In this document: positions 31,463 to 42,105 of the stretch, piece by piece
Numbering within the stretch: the stretch's first letter is position 1
How the letters are laid out: each line of letters opens with the position of its first letter
Assembly (NCBI RefSeq): GCF_037392515.1
Contig: NC_090281.1
Span: forward strand, 48,088,645 to 48,152,644
Origin: Haliotis asinina
Lineage: Eukaryota > Mollusca > Gastropoda > Lepetellida > Haliotidae
Reading direction: 5' to 3'
Length of the DNA: 64,000 nucleotides
The notes under the pieces: generated by a model
What the model saw: the letters and a program-made list of their open reading frames with translations, nothing else
Told to the model about the DNA's origin: nothing
The model's database searches: none
Made by a program: the position numbers and the translations under genes

Positions 31463-34400
31463 AGGAGGATTTGGAGGTAGGGTGGGGGAAAATCTTGCTG
31501 ATGATCGGTCCTACACTTATCTAAGAATGCAAGTTCGAGACGAACTCCATAATGTCCAGATTCAAGACAAACTTAAGGCTGGCAACCTGGAGCTCAGAGC
31601 TAATGCTTCAAATAAGATCAAAGTTAATCCTTCCCTATTCTTTTTAGTAGATGATTGGACAAAACAAGTCTTCAAGAGTCTTGACATTTTAGTGAATACA
31701 ATTGAAGTGACAGAGACTTCCAACACCTTGCCGATGGTTGGCACAAACGACATATCTTAAAGATGGCATAGCTTCGACAACCCTCGTTTCATATGAAGTT
31801 GACTCCGAGGTCCCATCCATGGAATTCCTTGCTTGATATGCACCATTAAAATAATATGTGCAAAAGTACACAATATAAATCTCTCATGAAGAAAAACAAC
31901 CTTTCCGAATTGGGATATATAGTGACAGTCACTTCCGAATTGTATTTGCTAAATTACCATTCTCGCGGAATGTCGGTTGTGCAATATGACTTCAGTGGAT
32001 GTCGCAAATAGCATATCTTTAATGACATGATAGCACAGCTTCAATAACCCTCTTTCCAGCCATGTGACGTAGACTCCGAGATTCATGGTACAAGCTTAAA
32101 CATGCCCATGACTTCATGAAAATGATGATTTCTTTGGAATGAGCTCATATACAGCTTAAGTAGAATTCATGCCAACTGACTACATTTGTTCCTGTTTTAT
32201 TTAGTCAGTGATCACATTTATAGAACTTTCTGTTCCCTTTAACTTTTGTGATTGGCACGATTGAGGAAAAGCATTCTACTGAATGCTGACCTCGTCTTTG
32301 AAATGTGTCGCTTGCATCCTAAGTACACTATCGTCCGGCTCCCATTACCCCAGCTACCGGCCCAAACCATGACACAACCACTGCAGGAAAGGTCAAGGCT
32401 TTGTACGTTGCTCTGCAGACTAGAGATGGAAAAAGTCGCAACTACCATGTACTGATGGAAGTAGAAATTAAACACAGTATGAAAAAGGCATTGAGTAACA
32501 TTTTTTGAGTGAGTTTTATTTTATCGTCAAATCGGCAAGATTTCAGCCATACCGTCACGGGAACAATCATTTATAATTTGTTTACAATAAAAACGTACCG
32601 ATGAATTTCACTTTAAACAAAAATTGTATACAGATTAGAGTGAAATTTAGATTGCGAATCCTCATATTGTTACCTTGTTATTTGAATAATGAAATGTCAG
32701 AATTTTAGTCATTGTAGGATAAAAGTTGTTAAACAAACGATCATAGTTTCACATCCCTTTTATTGCTTTTTATTGCAAAGGGGTTTGCACATTCAGTGAA
32801 ATACCAAGAACAAGTCGGATTGGTCTAAATTAACGCTCACCCTAGCTAGATTAAATCACACTTTCATGCACTGTTCATGGTTTAACAAAATAGCCATACA
32901 TTTTAGAACAAACTAAAACAAACTTAGTAGTAGCATTTGGGTAGCTTGGCACACCCACACCACGTACCTAAAATTTGCCATCTGTAAAGATCCGGGTTAG
33001 AATTGGTCTTCAGCAAACGTCTTTGTGACTAACGGGATCGGGTGTTCAGATTCGCTGACTTGGTTGACACATGCCATGGCATCCCATTTGCGTAGATCGG
33101 TGATCATGATGTTGACCACTGAATGATCTGTTCTAGACGTGAAAAGTTACATACCGTTAGTATTTAGATGGAATATAAACAACATACTAAACAACCTGAG
33201 ACTCGCCGATTCTTATTCATTGCAATCCCGTCTCTTTTGTTCTTGTGGTGTTTGTGTGTGTGTGTGTGTCTGTCTGTCCGTCTGTCTGTGTTTGTCTGTG
33301 TCTGTGTTGGGGTGAGAGACAGGGTGTGTGTGTGTGTTGGGGGGGGGGGGGGGGGTCTTTACACAGCTTGTTGCTAATGAGGTCGTGCATGGGCTGCTCT
33401 TCAAGCATGATCTCAAGTATCAGTGTGGTCTGATCTAGCGCTCAGGTGTAATATAGATGCTTTCAAACTGTTCCGTTATTATTCGTCGCATATGCATACC
33501 TCTGACCATTATCCAAAGATCAAAATATCTGAAGTAGGTACAGTTCCTAAACTTTAAAATCATTTGTTGGTGTGTTCTGGAATAATTTTCTTTCAACTTT
33601 CAAAATATCTAAATATCTGCTTTCTCTCCAAATGCCATCGTATACTTCATTTAACCTCTGATCTACAAGATCATATCTTCAAATCATTTACATATATCGA
33701 TGGGATTCAACTATCACGTCAACACCCGACAATGGAAATGTAAATGTAAATGTAAATCTACTAATGATTTCCATCTTTCCAGCCAGAATTGGTTTCCGTT
33801 CCCACCCTACCTCTACCAAGTTGGCTATCACCAAACTAATGCCTTTCCATCACCAGCACTACAAGGATCGGCAATTGTGGTTCGTAGGTCTTACTTCATG
33901 AGTATCAAAGGCTTTGATGAAGGACTGAACATCTGGGGAGGCGAGCAGCTGGAATTGGCTTTGAAAGTTTGGATGACAGGAGGACGAGTTGAGACAGTTC
34001 CATGCTCTATTGTTGGCCATGTTTTTAAAGATAATCCGAATGTTAACACACAAAAGGAGGAGGATGTAGTTACGAAGAATGTTTTACGTATCGCTGAAAT
34101 ATGGATGGATGAATACGCAGACTTTGTGATTGCAAATTGTAGAGCTGATTCTCATAATGGACACTTGCCAACTTTTACGTCAAAAGAAGTTGAATCGATT
34201 CACGAGGGAAGAATTTTCAGGGACCGAATGGGGAGCAAGAGCTTTAAATGGTATCTCGATCATGTATTTCCGGAACTACAAATCCCATCAAGGGAAGATC
34301 TATTGTGGGGAGAAATCATGAAGGATAACGAGTGTCTTTTTGTCGTGGATGATGCCTTTGTCGCTCTTGACAATGTGTGCGAGTCATACGGAATTTCATT

Positions 34401-34695
34401 TAGAACAATTTTTTCTCTCGACAAATGGGGCAGACTTCGTAACAATGGCCAGTGTTTTGGCTTGGATGAACACACTAGGAACATTGTGACGATCCCGTGT
34501 TACAAAGAGGATATGGCTGAAGCTGCTGGTGAATGGGACTACACAGAACACGATCAGCTAATGTATCGAAGTCCCAAAGGAACATACTGCTTAGGTTATG
34601 TTAAGTCAGAGGAAGCCGTTAACATGGAAGCCTGCAAATCTACAAATGAGCAGCAGTCATGGTCCTTTCAGACACGGTTTGAATGGGAATCATGA
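27086..34695 (+). CDS. Polypeptide N-acetylgalactosaminyltransferase (GalNAc-T), complete
   Basis: Exons 27086-27231, 28194-28814, one of 30492-30581 or 31237-31326, and 33783-34695 join with every intron in phase 2. They give 1770 nt and 589 residues. Seen: short basic N-terminus and membrane anchor (about 3-25), GT-A core with VSVIIPFYNEA, LLVDDRS, the metal-binding DAH (about 221-223), the Gal/GalNAc-T motif WGGEQLELALKVWMTGG (337 on), the GHVF histidine (about 365), EIWMDEY, FKWYLDHVFPEL, and a ricin-like lectin domain (about 465-589) ending QQSWSF. Family role: Golgi enzyme adding GalNAc from UDP-GalNAc to Ser/Thr, starting mucin-type O-glycans. Odd: GG in the usual P-T-x-x-GG block reads QGSAIVV, and the loop after GHVF lacks the usual PY[TS]FP, so substrate use may differ. 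Confidence 0.9.
27455..27605 (-). repeat. SINE-A (tRNA-like) in GalNAc-T intron 1
   Basis: Complement reads GTAGCCTAGTGATTAGACCG, GACCCTGGTTCGATTTCC (box B-like), AAACCCATTTCTGGTGTCCCC and GCTGGAATATTGCTAAAAGCGGCGTAAAA. Confidence 0.8.
27610..28193. other. GalNAc-T intron 1, remainder
   Basis: AT-rich, no further feature seen. Confidence 0.5.
28194..28814 (+). CDS. GalNAc-T exon 2: stem and N-terminal half of the catalytic domain
   Basis: The acceptor GGCGACTTTTCAG precedes 28194 and the donor ATATAG|GTAAGT follows 28814. 621 nt, phase 2 to phase 2, open throughout. Encodes FGYNVSVSDKLQLYRNLSDK, the VIIPFYNEA nucleotide-binding strand, the RSGLIRAR-like REGLIRTRMNGA, and VLVFLDAHMEVGVAWLEPLL with the DxH metal site. 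Confidence 0.9.
28990..30330 (+). mobile_element. Decayed LINE, probably CR1/L2-type, in GalNAc-T intron 2
   Basis: Successive plus-strand frames read LPHKRYWRFVKGKLKEDTCP, IRPIYKKTGNRMDPSSYRPI followed by SILSCFGKLFT, AQSGFRKGLSTTDNVFVIHN and FIDFSKVFDRDWK. These are reverse transcriptase blocks; the last includes the first catalytic aspartate region (normally FIDFSKAFD). Endonuclease and the YxDD half are missing, with several frameshifts. It is unlike the I-group LINE in this window. Confidence 0.75.
30492..30581 (+). CDS. GalNAc-T alternative exon 3a
   Basis: The acceptor TTCTTTTCAG precedes 30492 and the donor CTGAG|GTAATC follows 30581. 90 nt, phase 2 on both sides. Encodes HPKTNQHSVVSDESDKEEYV and ends GMFSEL. 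It fills the place between 'FEY' and 'FRW' of other GalNAc-Ts. A near copy, exon 3b, lies 745 bp downstream with the same length and phase. Confidence 0.75.
31237..31326 (+). CDS. GalNAc-T alternative exon 3b
   Basis: The acceptor TTTTATTTCAG precedes 31237 and the donor CTGAG|GTAAAT follows 31326. 90 nt, phase 2 on both sides. Encodes HPITNQHSVVNDKSGEEEYI and ends GMSWKL. The tryptophan in GMSWKL matches the 'GGFxWxL' usual in the family, so 3b looks closer to the ancestral form than 3a. Using 3a, 3b or both keeps the frame. Confidence 0.75.
31380..31458. repeat. (GT)n microsatellite
   Basis: About 39 uninterrupted GT units, in GalNAc-T intron 3. Confidence 0.98.
31460..32200. other. GalNAc-T intron 3, unassigned
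   Basis: An open frame at 31482-31760 (92 codons) has no recognised domain. Its border with the microsatellite suggests a transposon remnant, but that is a guess. Confidence 0.35.
32239..32475 (-). pseudogene. Possible Tc1-like transposase relic
   Basis: The minus frame includes SGCVMVWAGSWGNGSRTIVY, resembling the GGSVMVWGGIS...R..LV block of Tc1/pogo transposases. Only this block is visible. Confidence 0.35.
32506..32800 (-). repeat. LINE/retroposon 3' end and dispersed repeat
   Basis: 32506-32575 reads GAGTGAGTTTTATTTTATCG and TTTCAGCCATACCGTCACGG, matching the LINE 3' end at 39541 and 2251. The following 190 bp match 54255-54440 (AACGTRCCGATGAATKTCWC, TTTAAACAAAAA, TAGGATRAAAGTTGTT). 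Confidence 0.65.
32985..33145 (+). repeat. SINE-B
   Basis: GTGACTAACGGGATCGGGTG, GCTGACTTGGTTGACACATG, GTAGATCGGTGATCATG. The 3' tail is lost. Confidence 0.75.
33251..33355. repeat. (TG)n-rich stretch ending in a run of 17 G
   Basis: Imperfect TG/TCTG repeats followed by 17 consecutive G at 33339-33355. It could form a G-quadruplex and would be unstable on replication. Confidence 0.95.
33783..34695 (+). CDS. GalNAc-T exon 4: C-terminal catalytic half and lectin domain
   Basis: The acceptor CATCTTTCCAG precedes 33783 and TGA is at 34693-34695. Enters in phase 2. Encodes QNWFPFPPYLYQVGYHQTNA, the WGGEQLE motif, VGHVF, and the ricin-like domain with CFGLDEHTRN, TIPCYKE, YCLGY and QQSWSFQ. The lectin part is near 120 residues, the usual length. 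Confidence 0.92.
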
Positions 34696-35229
34696 ACTGA
34701 AAGGCTAGGTTTGAGATTAATGGTGAAGACATTGATCTTCGATTTTGATATATACCCTTCTTGACGCTCGTAATATTAGATATAACATCCAACCGACGGG
34801 ACAGAATATCAAAGGGAAGGGCCCATAAACATTAAATCAAAGACCACCCGACCAGGAGCATAGGGGTGGAGCAGGAAAGCAAACATAATTCACGATATGT
34901 TCAATGAATACAATTGAAACAATGCATCGTAAGGCTGAGGACATCTATTTCTAAATTCTGTCTATCTCTGAATAGGTCAACATATCTGAACTTCATATTT
35001 ACCATTGTCATGGCAGACAGCGGACTGATTGACGGATGGACAGACAGACTGACTCGAATCTTAGAAGTGGCCAAAATATACGTTCGTGGGGTCGAAGATC
35101 AAGCACCACATGATTAGGTGAAAATACTCTACACAGAAGCGGTAAACCCAAACTCTAACAGATATCCTCAAGTCACCACTTGCTTGATAGCGGTGTTTGT
35201 TATCTACACCGAAACGTCACACTCATTAC

Positions 35230-35235
35230 AATAAA
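35230..35235 (+). promoter_or_regulatory. Possible polyadenylation signal of GalNAc-T
   Basis: AATAAA 535 nt after the stop codon, followed by AAGTTGACC. First canonical signal on this strand after the gene. Confidence 0.35.
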
Positions 35236-35370
35236 GAAGTTGACCATCCATTGAACTTGGTTTTCCTCCCATGAGTTTGGTGAGCTAAAAATCAGTTGTG
35301 AAAACTTTGTAGTCATATACTCTGTGGTCCTGTCTTCAGATATAACAATACCTGTTACACATGTACTAGT

Positions 35371-35398
35371 AGATAGATAGATAGATAGATAGATAGAT

Positions 35399-35492
<94 letters not shown>
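35371..35492. repeat. (GATA)n microsatellite
   Basis: About 30 AGAT units with one interruption (GATGATAG near 35398). Confidence 0.98.
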
Positions 35493-35719
35493 CTTTCTTA
35501 TAGTTTAATGTCGCGGACCATCAACATGATGCAAGATAAACAGTTAGTGTTGCTGTTGAGTGAGTATATTCAACAGGTATATTCCAACTGGGCCTGGATA
35601 ACTGGAATAATACATGTCTTCACAAAAGCGCTTGTCGTGATTACAAGAGTACAGAGACATGGGTTTGTCCACCTACTCTCCAGAATATTCGATATTTTGC
35701 TGGATTAGCCTTAAACACT

Positions 35720-35945
35720 TTATCCGGGTTAAGATCGATCTTCACCAACCGATGCTTGTCTTAAGAGGCGACTAACGGGATTGGGTGGTCAGACTCGATG
35801 ATGTGGTTGACACATCTAATCGTATCCCAGTTGCGTAGGTCGATGATTATGCTGCTGGTCACTGGAGTGTCTAGTCCAGACTCAAACATTTACATACGTC
35901 CGCCATATCGCTGGAATATTGCTGAGTGCGGTGTTAATAACAAAA
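35720..35945 (+). repeat. SINE-B, full length
   Basis: GTTAAGATCGATCTTCACCA, AGAGGCGACTAACGGGATTG, TAGGTCGATGATTATGCTGC and TATCGCTGGAATATTGCTGAGTGCGGTG. Confidence 0.85.
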
Positions 35946-35949
35946 CCAA

Positions 35950-37160
35950 ATGTCTAGAATAGTTCTAAGAGTATTTCATATTACAAGTTGCTCAAAAAAC
36001 ATCAACATCCAACACTTTATACAACGCTTACATTTAACAAGTAGTACATCAAAACAATATATTATCGTTGACAGAAACAGTGAAATACAATTACAACATC
36101 GTTCAAAAAGACACAAAATCACTGACTCAGTAATTATTATTCTAGCATTTGTGTCGCGCCAGTATCTTGCTCAGCTGTTCAAAGGCCCTTTACTTTTCCC
36201 TTGATCACTGGATGTGAAACTCAGTTCTCTCATTGTATTGTCAGTCTCAACTCCCTGGTGTCTCCTCTTGCAGCCACTTGGCCGGCCGAGTTAATGTGGC
36301 TTTCATATCTTTACGAGGTACACAATTCACAGCTGGGTGGACTGGGACACATAGTCACAGCACTTTGTCCAAGTTCACTGCACGTTGCTGTACCCGTAAC
36401 TTGCCTTGTTTACACAAATTCGTGTGGCCACCATCTAGTCATTTACCAACGGGTTTATGGATTGTTTTAAATGCGCACGGCTGTGTACTGTACTAGGGAC
36501 TGTGACAATACCGAAGGAGTTTGCACACAAAGATGCCTCCAAGGTTGACCAATTATCTTAGTGAATTCTGATCAATCAGGTGTCACCGATATGACTAGGC
36601 ATTCACCTACATTGAACCATGTTCAAAATGACACGTGTCACTTAATAATACTAATATGAAGTAGTGTTCACTGCAATGATAATTTGCCATGGTAGTCAAT
36701 GACAGCCATAGCAGGAGATACAGCTAGGTCACATGTTCATACCAACTGCTAGACGTGTTAGATATGAGCGTTGAGGGATATACGTACAGACTGATCAAGA
36801 GAAAACAAGAATATATTTCCATGTGCTACATTGACAAGAACTGTGGATCAACAGCTTCGACATCGAATGACATCATCACAATGGTTAGCAATACCCACCA
36901 GCACCCATATTTAAGGCACACATGGGATCTTACAAGTATTATAAAATCATATATATTTGAATATAAATGCATTGTACCGTGTCCTATAAGAACGTGTGAA
37001 TATAAACCATTTCATTTTGTTGATGTTTTTGTTTAAGGCAACATAGGTTCTGAAGAACAAATAAGAAGACGATTGTCAAGCCATCTCTCGAGCCAGTGCC
37101 ATCACTTTCGATCAACAAGATGAGAGGAGATCCAGCAGTGTCTGCAATGCCATCGAATGA
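35950..37160. other. Intergenic DNA
   Basis: No exon supported. Overlapping plus frames at 36200-36500 have no domain and no splice borders. Region is otherwise AT-rich. Confidence 0.4.
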
Positions 37161-37164
37161 CACT

Positions 37165-37532
37165 CCTGATGTTCGAACACTTGACAATGAAAATTGCAGA
37201 AATGTGTATTTTCCCCTTGCTTCTGAAATTTGTGAAAACCATGTTAATTTCAACCTAAACTTACCCGTGAAGGTCCCGGGGTAGAATAGGCCTTCAGCAA
37301 CCCATGCTTGCCATAAAATGCAACTATGCTTGTCGTAAGAGGCGACTAACGGGATCGGGTGATCAGCCTTGCTGACTTGGTTGACACATGTCATTGGTTC
37401 CTATTTGGACAGATCGATGCTCATCTTGTCGATCACTATATTGTCTGGTCCAGACTCGATTATTTACAGACCGCCGCCATATAGCTGGAATATTGCTAAC
37501 TGCGTCGTAAAACTAAACTCACTCACTCACTC
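37165..37532 (+). repeat. SINE-B with a 100-bp leader, long form
   Basis: From GTTCGAACACTTGACAATG through CCCGTGAAGGTCCCGGGGTA, GCGACTAACGGGATCGGGTG, and the tail ATATAGCTGGAATATTGCTAACTGCGTCGTAAAACTAA with ACTC units. The same long form is at 48430-48805. Confidence 0.85.
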
Positions 37533-37539
37533 TAAAGAA

Positions 37540-39540
37540 CAAGGAGATCTGTCCAGCCCCAACTTCCAACAAGCAGACAAGATCCCGTAGTACCTCCAGA
37601 ATTCCAGACAACAGCGATAGCTCAGATTTTGTTTAGTCTGTACTTAATCAGACGATAGTTTGCATTTTCGCATTACGTCACAACTTGGCGTCACTGCGCA
37701 ATTCTTGTCTGCCCCAAGGCCGTCATCGAACAAATTTGTACGACATCACAATGTAAACCGACATCAGTACGCATGTCAGTTGTATCGCCGCGTATAGCCG
37801 CCTCCAGCAAACTACTCCATTGCATGGCGTTTCTGGTTTGCAGCTGCGTCACTCACCTGATATCACTGGTGGAAACATTATGCTTTTCAGACGGATAGTA
37901 TATCTCATAGTTCGAGTCAATAATTTTACAATGACACGGTAACGTTTGCAATGTTTAGGTTCAAACATTCGCAGGATTCTTAATTTAGGAAGTATGGAAT
38001 ATGGCATCTCAGAAAAGAAATACAGTTCGCTCTACCACCATGGATAGTCATTACGCACGCACACTTTCGCCCTGAACTATTATAGTTAAGGACGAGTACG
38101 ATTATGAAAGTGTGCTTTATTTCGCTATATATGGTGCAGCGCGAACTGAATGTCTTCATTTAAGTGGTCTTAAATCAACGACAAAGGACCGCAAAATTGA
38201 AAACTGAGTAATTGTCACTTGCTTGGATGCGATCAAACGATATATCCTAGGATTTTGTACATTCGCACAATTTTGTACATCGCTGAACTGTCTAATGGCA
38301 GCACCTTGTTCAGAGATGCATAGCGTATTATCACTGAAAACTAGAGAAGAGTGATTTTTGATGGTAAATAGAATCCCTATCCTCAACTCTTCGGATGTCA
38401 AATACAAAGTAAAAGTAAAACTAAATCATAAGACATGATATCCAAAGACACTTGAGTGAAATTATCTATAGCCCTTTAAGTTCGTAATACCTGTAGCTGC
38501 CGCCACACGAAATTAAAGCCTAGATGCAATCAAAAGAGAAACATAATTAAAAACGGTCATCATTTATTCATGACACATAATATACATTGCTGACTGTGAA
38601 AACAATATAAGTATATAATCACAAATCACAAGTGATAAATGTTTTGTACTTGGGTTTATTACTCTCGAAAAGAAGCACCCGATATGCCGAACCCAGTCAG
38701 AACGGGCCGACGTGTACGTAAGGGAAACGAAAACTTTCATTGACTGGTTTGTTTGCGGATACACTCAGGGCTCTTTGTTTATGGTGTATAGCCTGACAGG
38801 TGTAAAGTTCAAACTGCATGTGCTCTATGACTGAAGCTGTGTATTGCATATAATCATTACCAAAACAGACACTTAGGTGTTAAAAAGACAGACATTGAGT
38901 TCTGTCTGTGACAGATGCTGATTACCACAATCAACATGTTCTTTTTCTGTGTTTCCATGTACATGAATTAAAATATTGGAGTTTTCAAACTAAGCAGTTT
39001 CTAACAATAAAATTAGTACAGTTAGAAATACTGACAATGCAATGTAAACACTTTGCTGTTTACTATAGAACTGAGAAAGTGACTCGGTAAGAAGAACGTG
39101 TGGTGAAATACTAGTACATGTAGTCAAATGAAATTATATTAACAGTTAAATCGGTAATCTACTGTCATCATTTATAAAAAGCTTGCGCATGTGAAATATC
39201 AACAAAATCGACTCCTCCCAGTATTCACCGAAGGCTTGTTGACACATAGCCGAGTAGATATAGATCCTTAGCGGGGTTATTTCATGTAACGAGTAGATTA
39301 TTTACTATTTGTTGTTTGTGTACACTACACTACCATTGCTCACGACGCAACGCCCCTGTTGAAACATCTTTCCATTCCAGCCAGGGTTAAATTGGTGAAT
39401 CGTTTCCGATTTCGAGGTTTCTTCTTTCATCGCATCATTTTTCAACTTTATATGTTGAATTTGCATTTTTGATAACTTGTTACTGCAAATTCACACCAAA
39501 AGGTATCAGACTCTGCAGAGTTGTGTTTTACGTTCATGTA
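37540..39540. other. Intergenic DNA
   Basis: 37600-37900 shares blocks with 10900-11050 and 60190-60290 (TATGTATCACTGGTGGAAACATTA style). The rest is AT-rich without supported exons. Confidence 0.45.
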
Positions 39541-41845
39541 AGTGAGTGAGTTAATATTTAATGTCACATCGGCAATATCTCAGCCATATCGTGACGTAAA
39601 CATTCAACAATGAAAAAGAGGATATATACATTATAAAAACCTGTCAACGAAGGACAGTGAAACAACTAGAATATCACAATTTCAATTAAAACTAACATGG
39701 AAAGTTAAAACTAATAGCACTATTTACACAATACAATAAAAAAACAGACTATAGATAGCCCACAACAGAAGGTAGATCACCACACTAGGAACCATGAGGA
39801 CTTACAGTACCTTTGCTACCTACATGGACCCTAGTTGGATTTACACCATCCCTTCAGCTGCTGGCGATTGTACGAAAAGTTAGCCAAAATTAAAATAACA
39901 TGAATACTACGATTAAAATCCTGGTACACTTAAATTTACTGTGAATGTTTTGGACTTACGTACCCTCTCAGGAGGACAATATTTTCATAATACTTCAACC
40001 ACAGCCACCAACATTTCAAGTTACTGATCCAAACTACCAATCATTAAAATACATCTATTTACACAACATAGTATTCACAATTCCACCCAAAAATCAATTT
40101 CTTTTAAAAAACCAATAATTAAATGAGAATTAACGCTGATAAAAAAGATCCTTCATTGTTTTAACTGTAAAATACTTAGCCAATACGACATCGTCTTAAA
40201 ATAGCCTCTTCAAATCTGGACTGACAGCCCAAGTAGGTGTAACCAATATACGGTCATTTATTTATACCTACTTGGGTGTCCCACTTCTTCTGCATCAGAT
40301 CACGGATGTAGGTTCTAATGCTCGCTTTGTAATCAGAATATAGAATAAGATGTGGTGTCACAGATTTGTTGAGTGCTGTCTTGGCAGCAAGATCGGCCAT
40401 TGTGTTCTGATGGCTTGGTATCCAATAGAAGACGACGTCGTATTGGCCAGTAGCAAGATTATTATACAATCCAATAATATCAATTAAAAGTGGAAGTTTA
40501 CATGATGAATATTTAATCGCCTGAAGACAAGAAAGAGAATCTGAATAGATTATATATTGTTTACGTTTAGAGTTTCTTTGAATATATTTAAGAGCTGTCA
40601 ATATGGCGTTAGCTTCTGCTGTAAAAATAGAACTATTATCTGGTAATCTAGATGATATTGTTCTGGATCCAATGACAGTGGCATAAGCCACAGCGCCACC
40701 ATCCTTGGACCCATCTGTAAATAAGGATTTATAATCGCTATATTTATGTTTCAATTGATTATATTCTTGTTTATACTGTAATTCATTCGTTCTGATTTTT
40801 TAAATGTCGTTAATGTTAGGTCAACTTGTGGCCTAACCAAGTGCCAAGGAGGAGAAGAAAGAAGACGGGAAGGAGTTATGTTTTCCAGCTCAGTGCTAGC
40901 AGCAGAAATAAGTGGTTTAATTCTTAAACCAAGAGAAGATTTCTTATTGTACAAATCCTCATACAGAGGATTGAAAACACAGTCATATGCATGGTATGAC
41001 GACAAGAAATAGTAAAAGCATCCACAAATAACGATCCATCAATTGAATCGTTTTAAACTTTTGATAAACTTTTTATCTTTATGCTAAAAAGTGTGACCGA
41101 CAAAATACTGCCTTGTGGAACACCCTGATCCTGATTGTATTGATCAGACAGGGTAGAACCCACTCGGACTTGAAATTGTCTGTTATTTAAGAATTTGGCT
41201 ATGAATTCAGGCAAACGACCTCGCAAACCGAAATCATGTAAATCTCTCAGAATGCCATATTTACAGGTTGGGTCATATGCCTTCTCACGATAAAAAAAGA
41301 TAGACACAGCATGTTGTTTATTAATCAGCGCGTTTTTCACAAATGATTCTAAACGCACTAAGTGATCGACAGTACTTCTGGTTTTTTGGGAAACCACATT
41401 GTATATCTGTGATAAGGTTATTTGTTTCCAAGTACCAAACAAGTCGATTATTTATCATGCGTTCCATCTTCTTGCAAACACAGCTAGCTAATGAAATCCG
41501 ACTATAATTGGATGGATCCGTATGATCACGTCCAGGTTTAGGTATTGGTGCTACTATAGCGTCACGCCATGAAGAAGGAAATTTCCCGGAAGTCCAAATA
41601 TCATCAAACATTGATTGATAAGAGCGTCTCTAAACAGGATTCTGGTTAGTGCTTCAGGAGTTGATAATGTATGTTATCAGCTCCTGTAGCAGTGTCATGA
41701 GCTTGATCAAGAGCAGTATGGAGTTCATGAATAGAAAACGTTTCATTATAATCTTCCCCATTATCTGAATTGAAATTAATAGTTTTCTTTTCTTGTTCTT
41801 TTGATATTGCTGAAATTTACGTTGCATGTAAGCTTATGTTTAGCA
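39541..41845 (-). mobile_element. I-group LINE, 5'-truncated second copy
   Basis: Same family as 2251-9440. The 3' end CTCACTCACTTAC is at 39541, the 3' UTR runs to about 40190, then RNase H (40254-40800) and RT (41053-41850). Truncated within ORF2, as usual for target-primed insertion. About 400 bp of RT thumb/connection are deleted near 40985. It lies 45 bp downstream of the lectin stop codon on the same strand. Confidence 0.85.
40254..40800 (-). pseudogene. LINE copy 2 RNase H
   Basis: LFTDGSKDGGAVAYATVIGS, IFTAEANAIL, IIYSDSLSCLQAI and YWIPSHQNTMADLAAK. Compared with copy 1 the residues VGISG after SH are deleted, so the last catalytic loop is shortened. The C-terminal finger is lost. 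Confidence 0.8.
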
Positions 41846-41850
41846 ATCAG
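41053..41850 (-). pseudogene. LINE copy 2 reverse transcriptase
   Basis: Frames 41611-41321 and 41442-41053 carry WRDAIVAPIPKPGRDHTDPS, CVCKKMERMINNRLVWYLE and DQGVPQGSILSVTLFSIKI. The catalytic YxDD block is absent through a deletion. Two frameshifts. Confidence 0.82.
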
Positions 41851-41890
41851 AAGATAAATTCAGTGCAGTGTCGATAGGCCGTGTGCAGTT

Positions 41891-42105
41891 CTAGCGTTTA
41901 ACAGGAGCTTCACAAAAGAACCCTGCTTGACCACTGCAGATGGCATCATCCCATCTATACTGTTTGTCTCTCCATCGATAGGACAAACAACAGTTTGCAG
42001 GCCATCCATCCGTCCCGCTGTTCTGCCAGTAGAACTTGACAATGGGTGTTCCATCAAACCAGATCCAGTTGATCTTCCCCTTGCCTCCAATCCACACTGA
42101 ATTCT
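41891..42105 (-). CDS. Lectin gene last exon: second half of C-type lectin domain
   Basis: The acceptor ATATTTTCCAG precedes 42105; TAG ends the frame. Encodes VWIGGKGKINWIWFDGTPIV, YRWDDAICSGQAGFFCEAPV. WIG and the two closing cysteines are conserved. An unusual CC pair lies in between. Confidence 0.88.

Noticed and set aside
33168..33433. Val/Cys-rich and Thr/His-rich frames
   Set aside because: Pure translations of the TG microsatellite.
36201..36496. Two overlapping plus frames of 87-89 codons
   Set aside because: Both open in different frames without domain or splice support.
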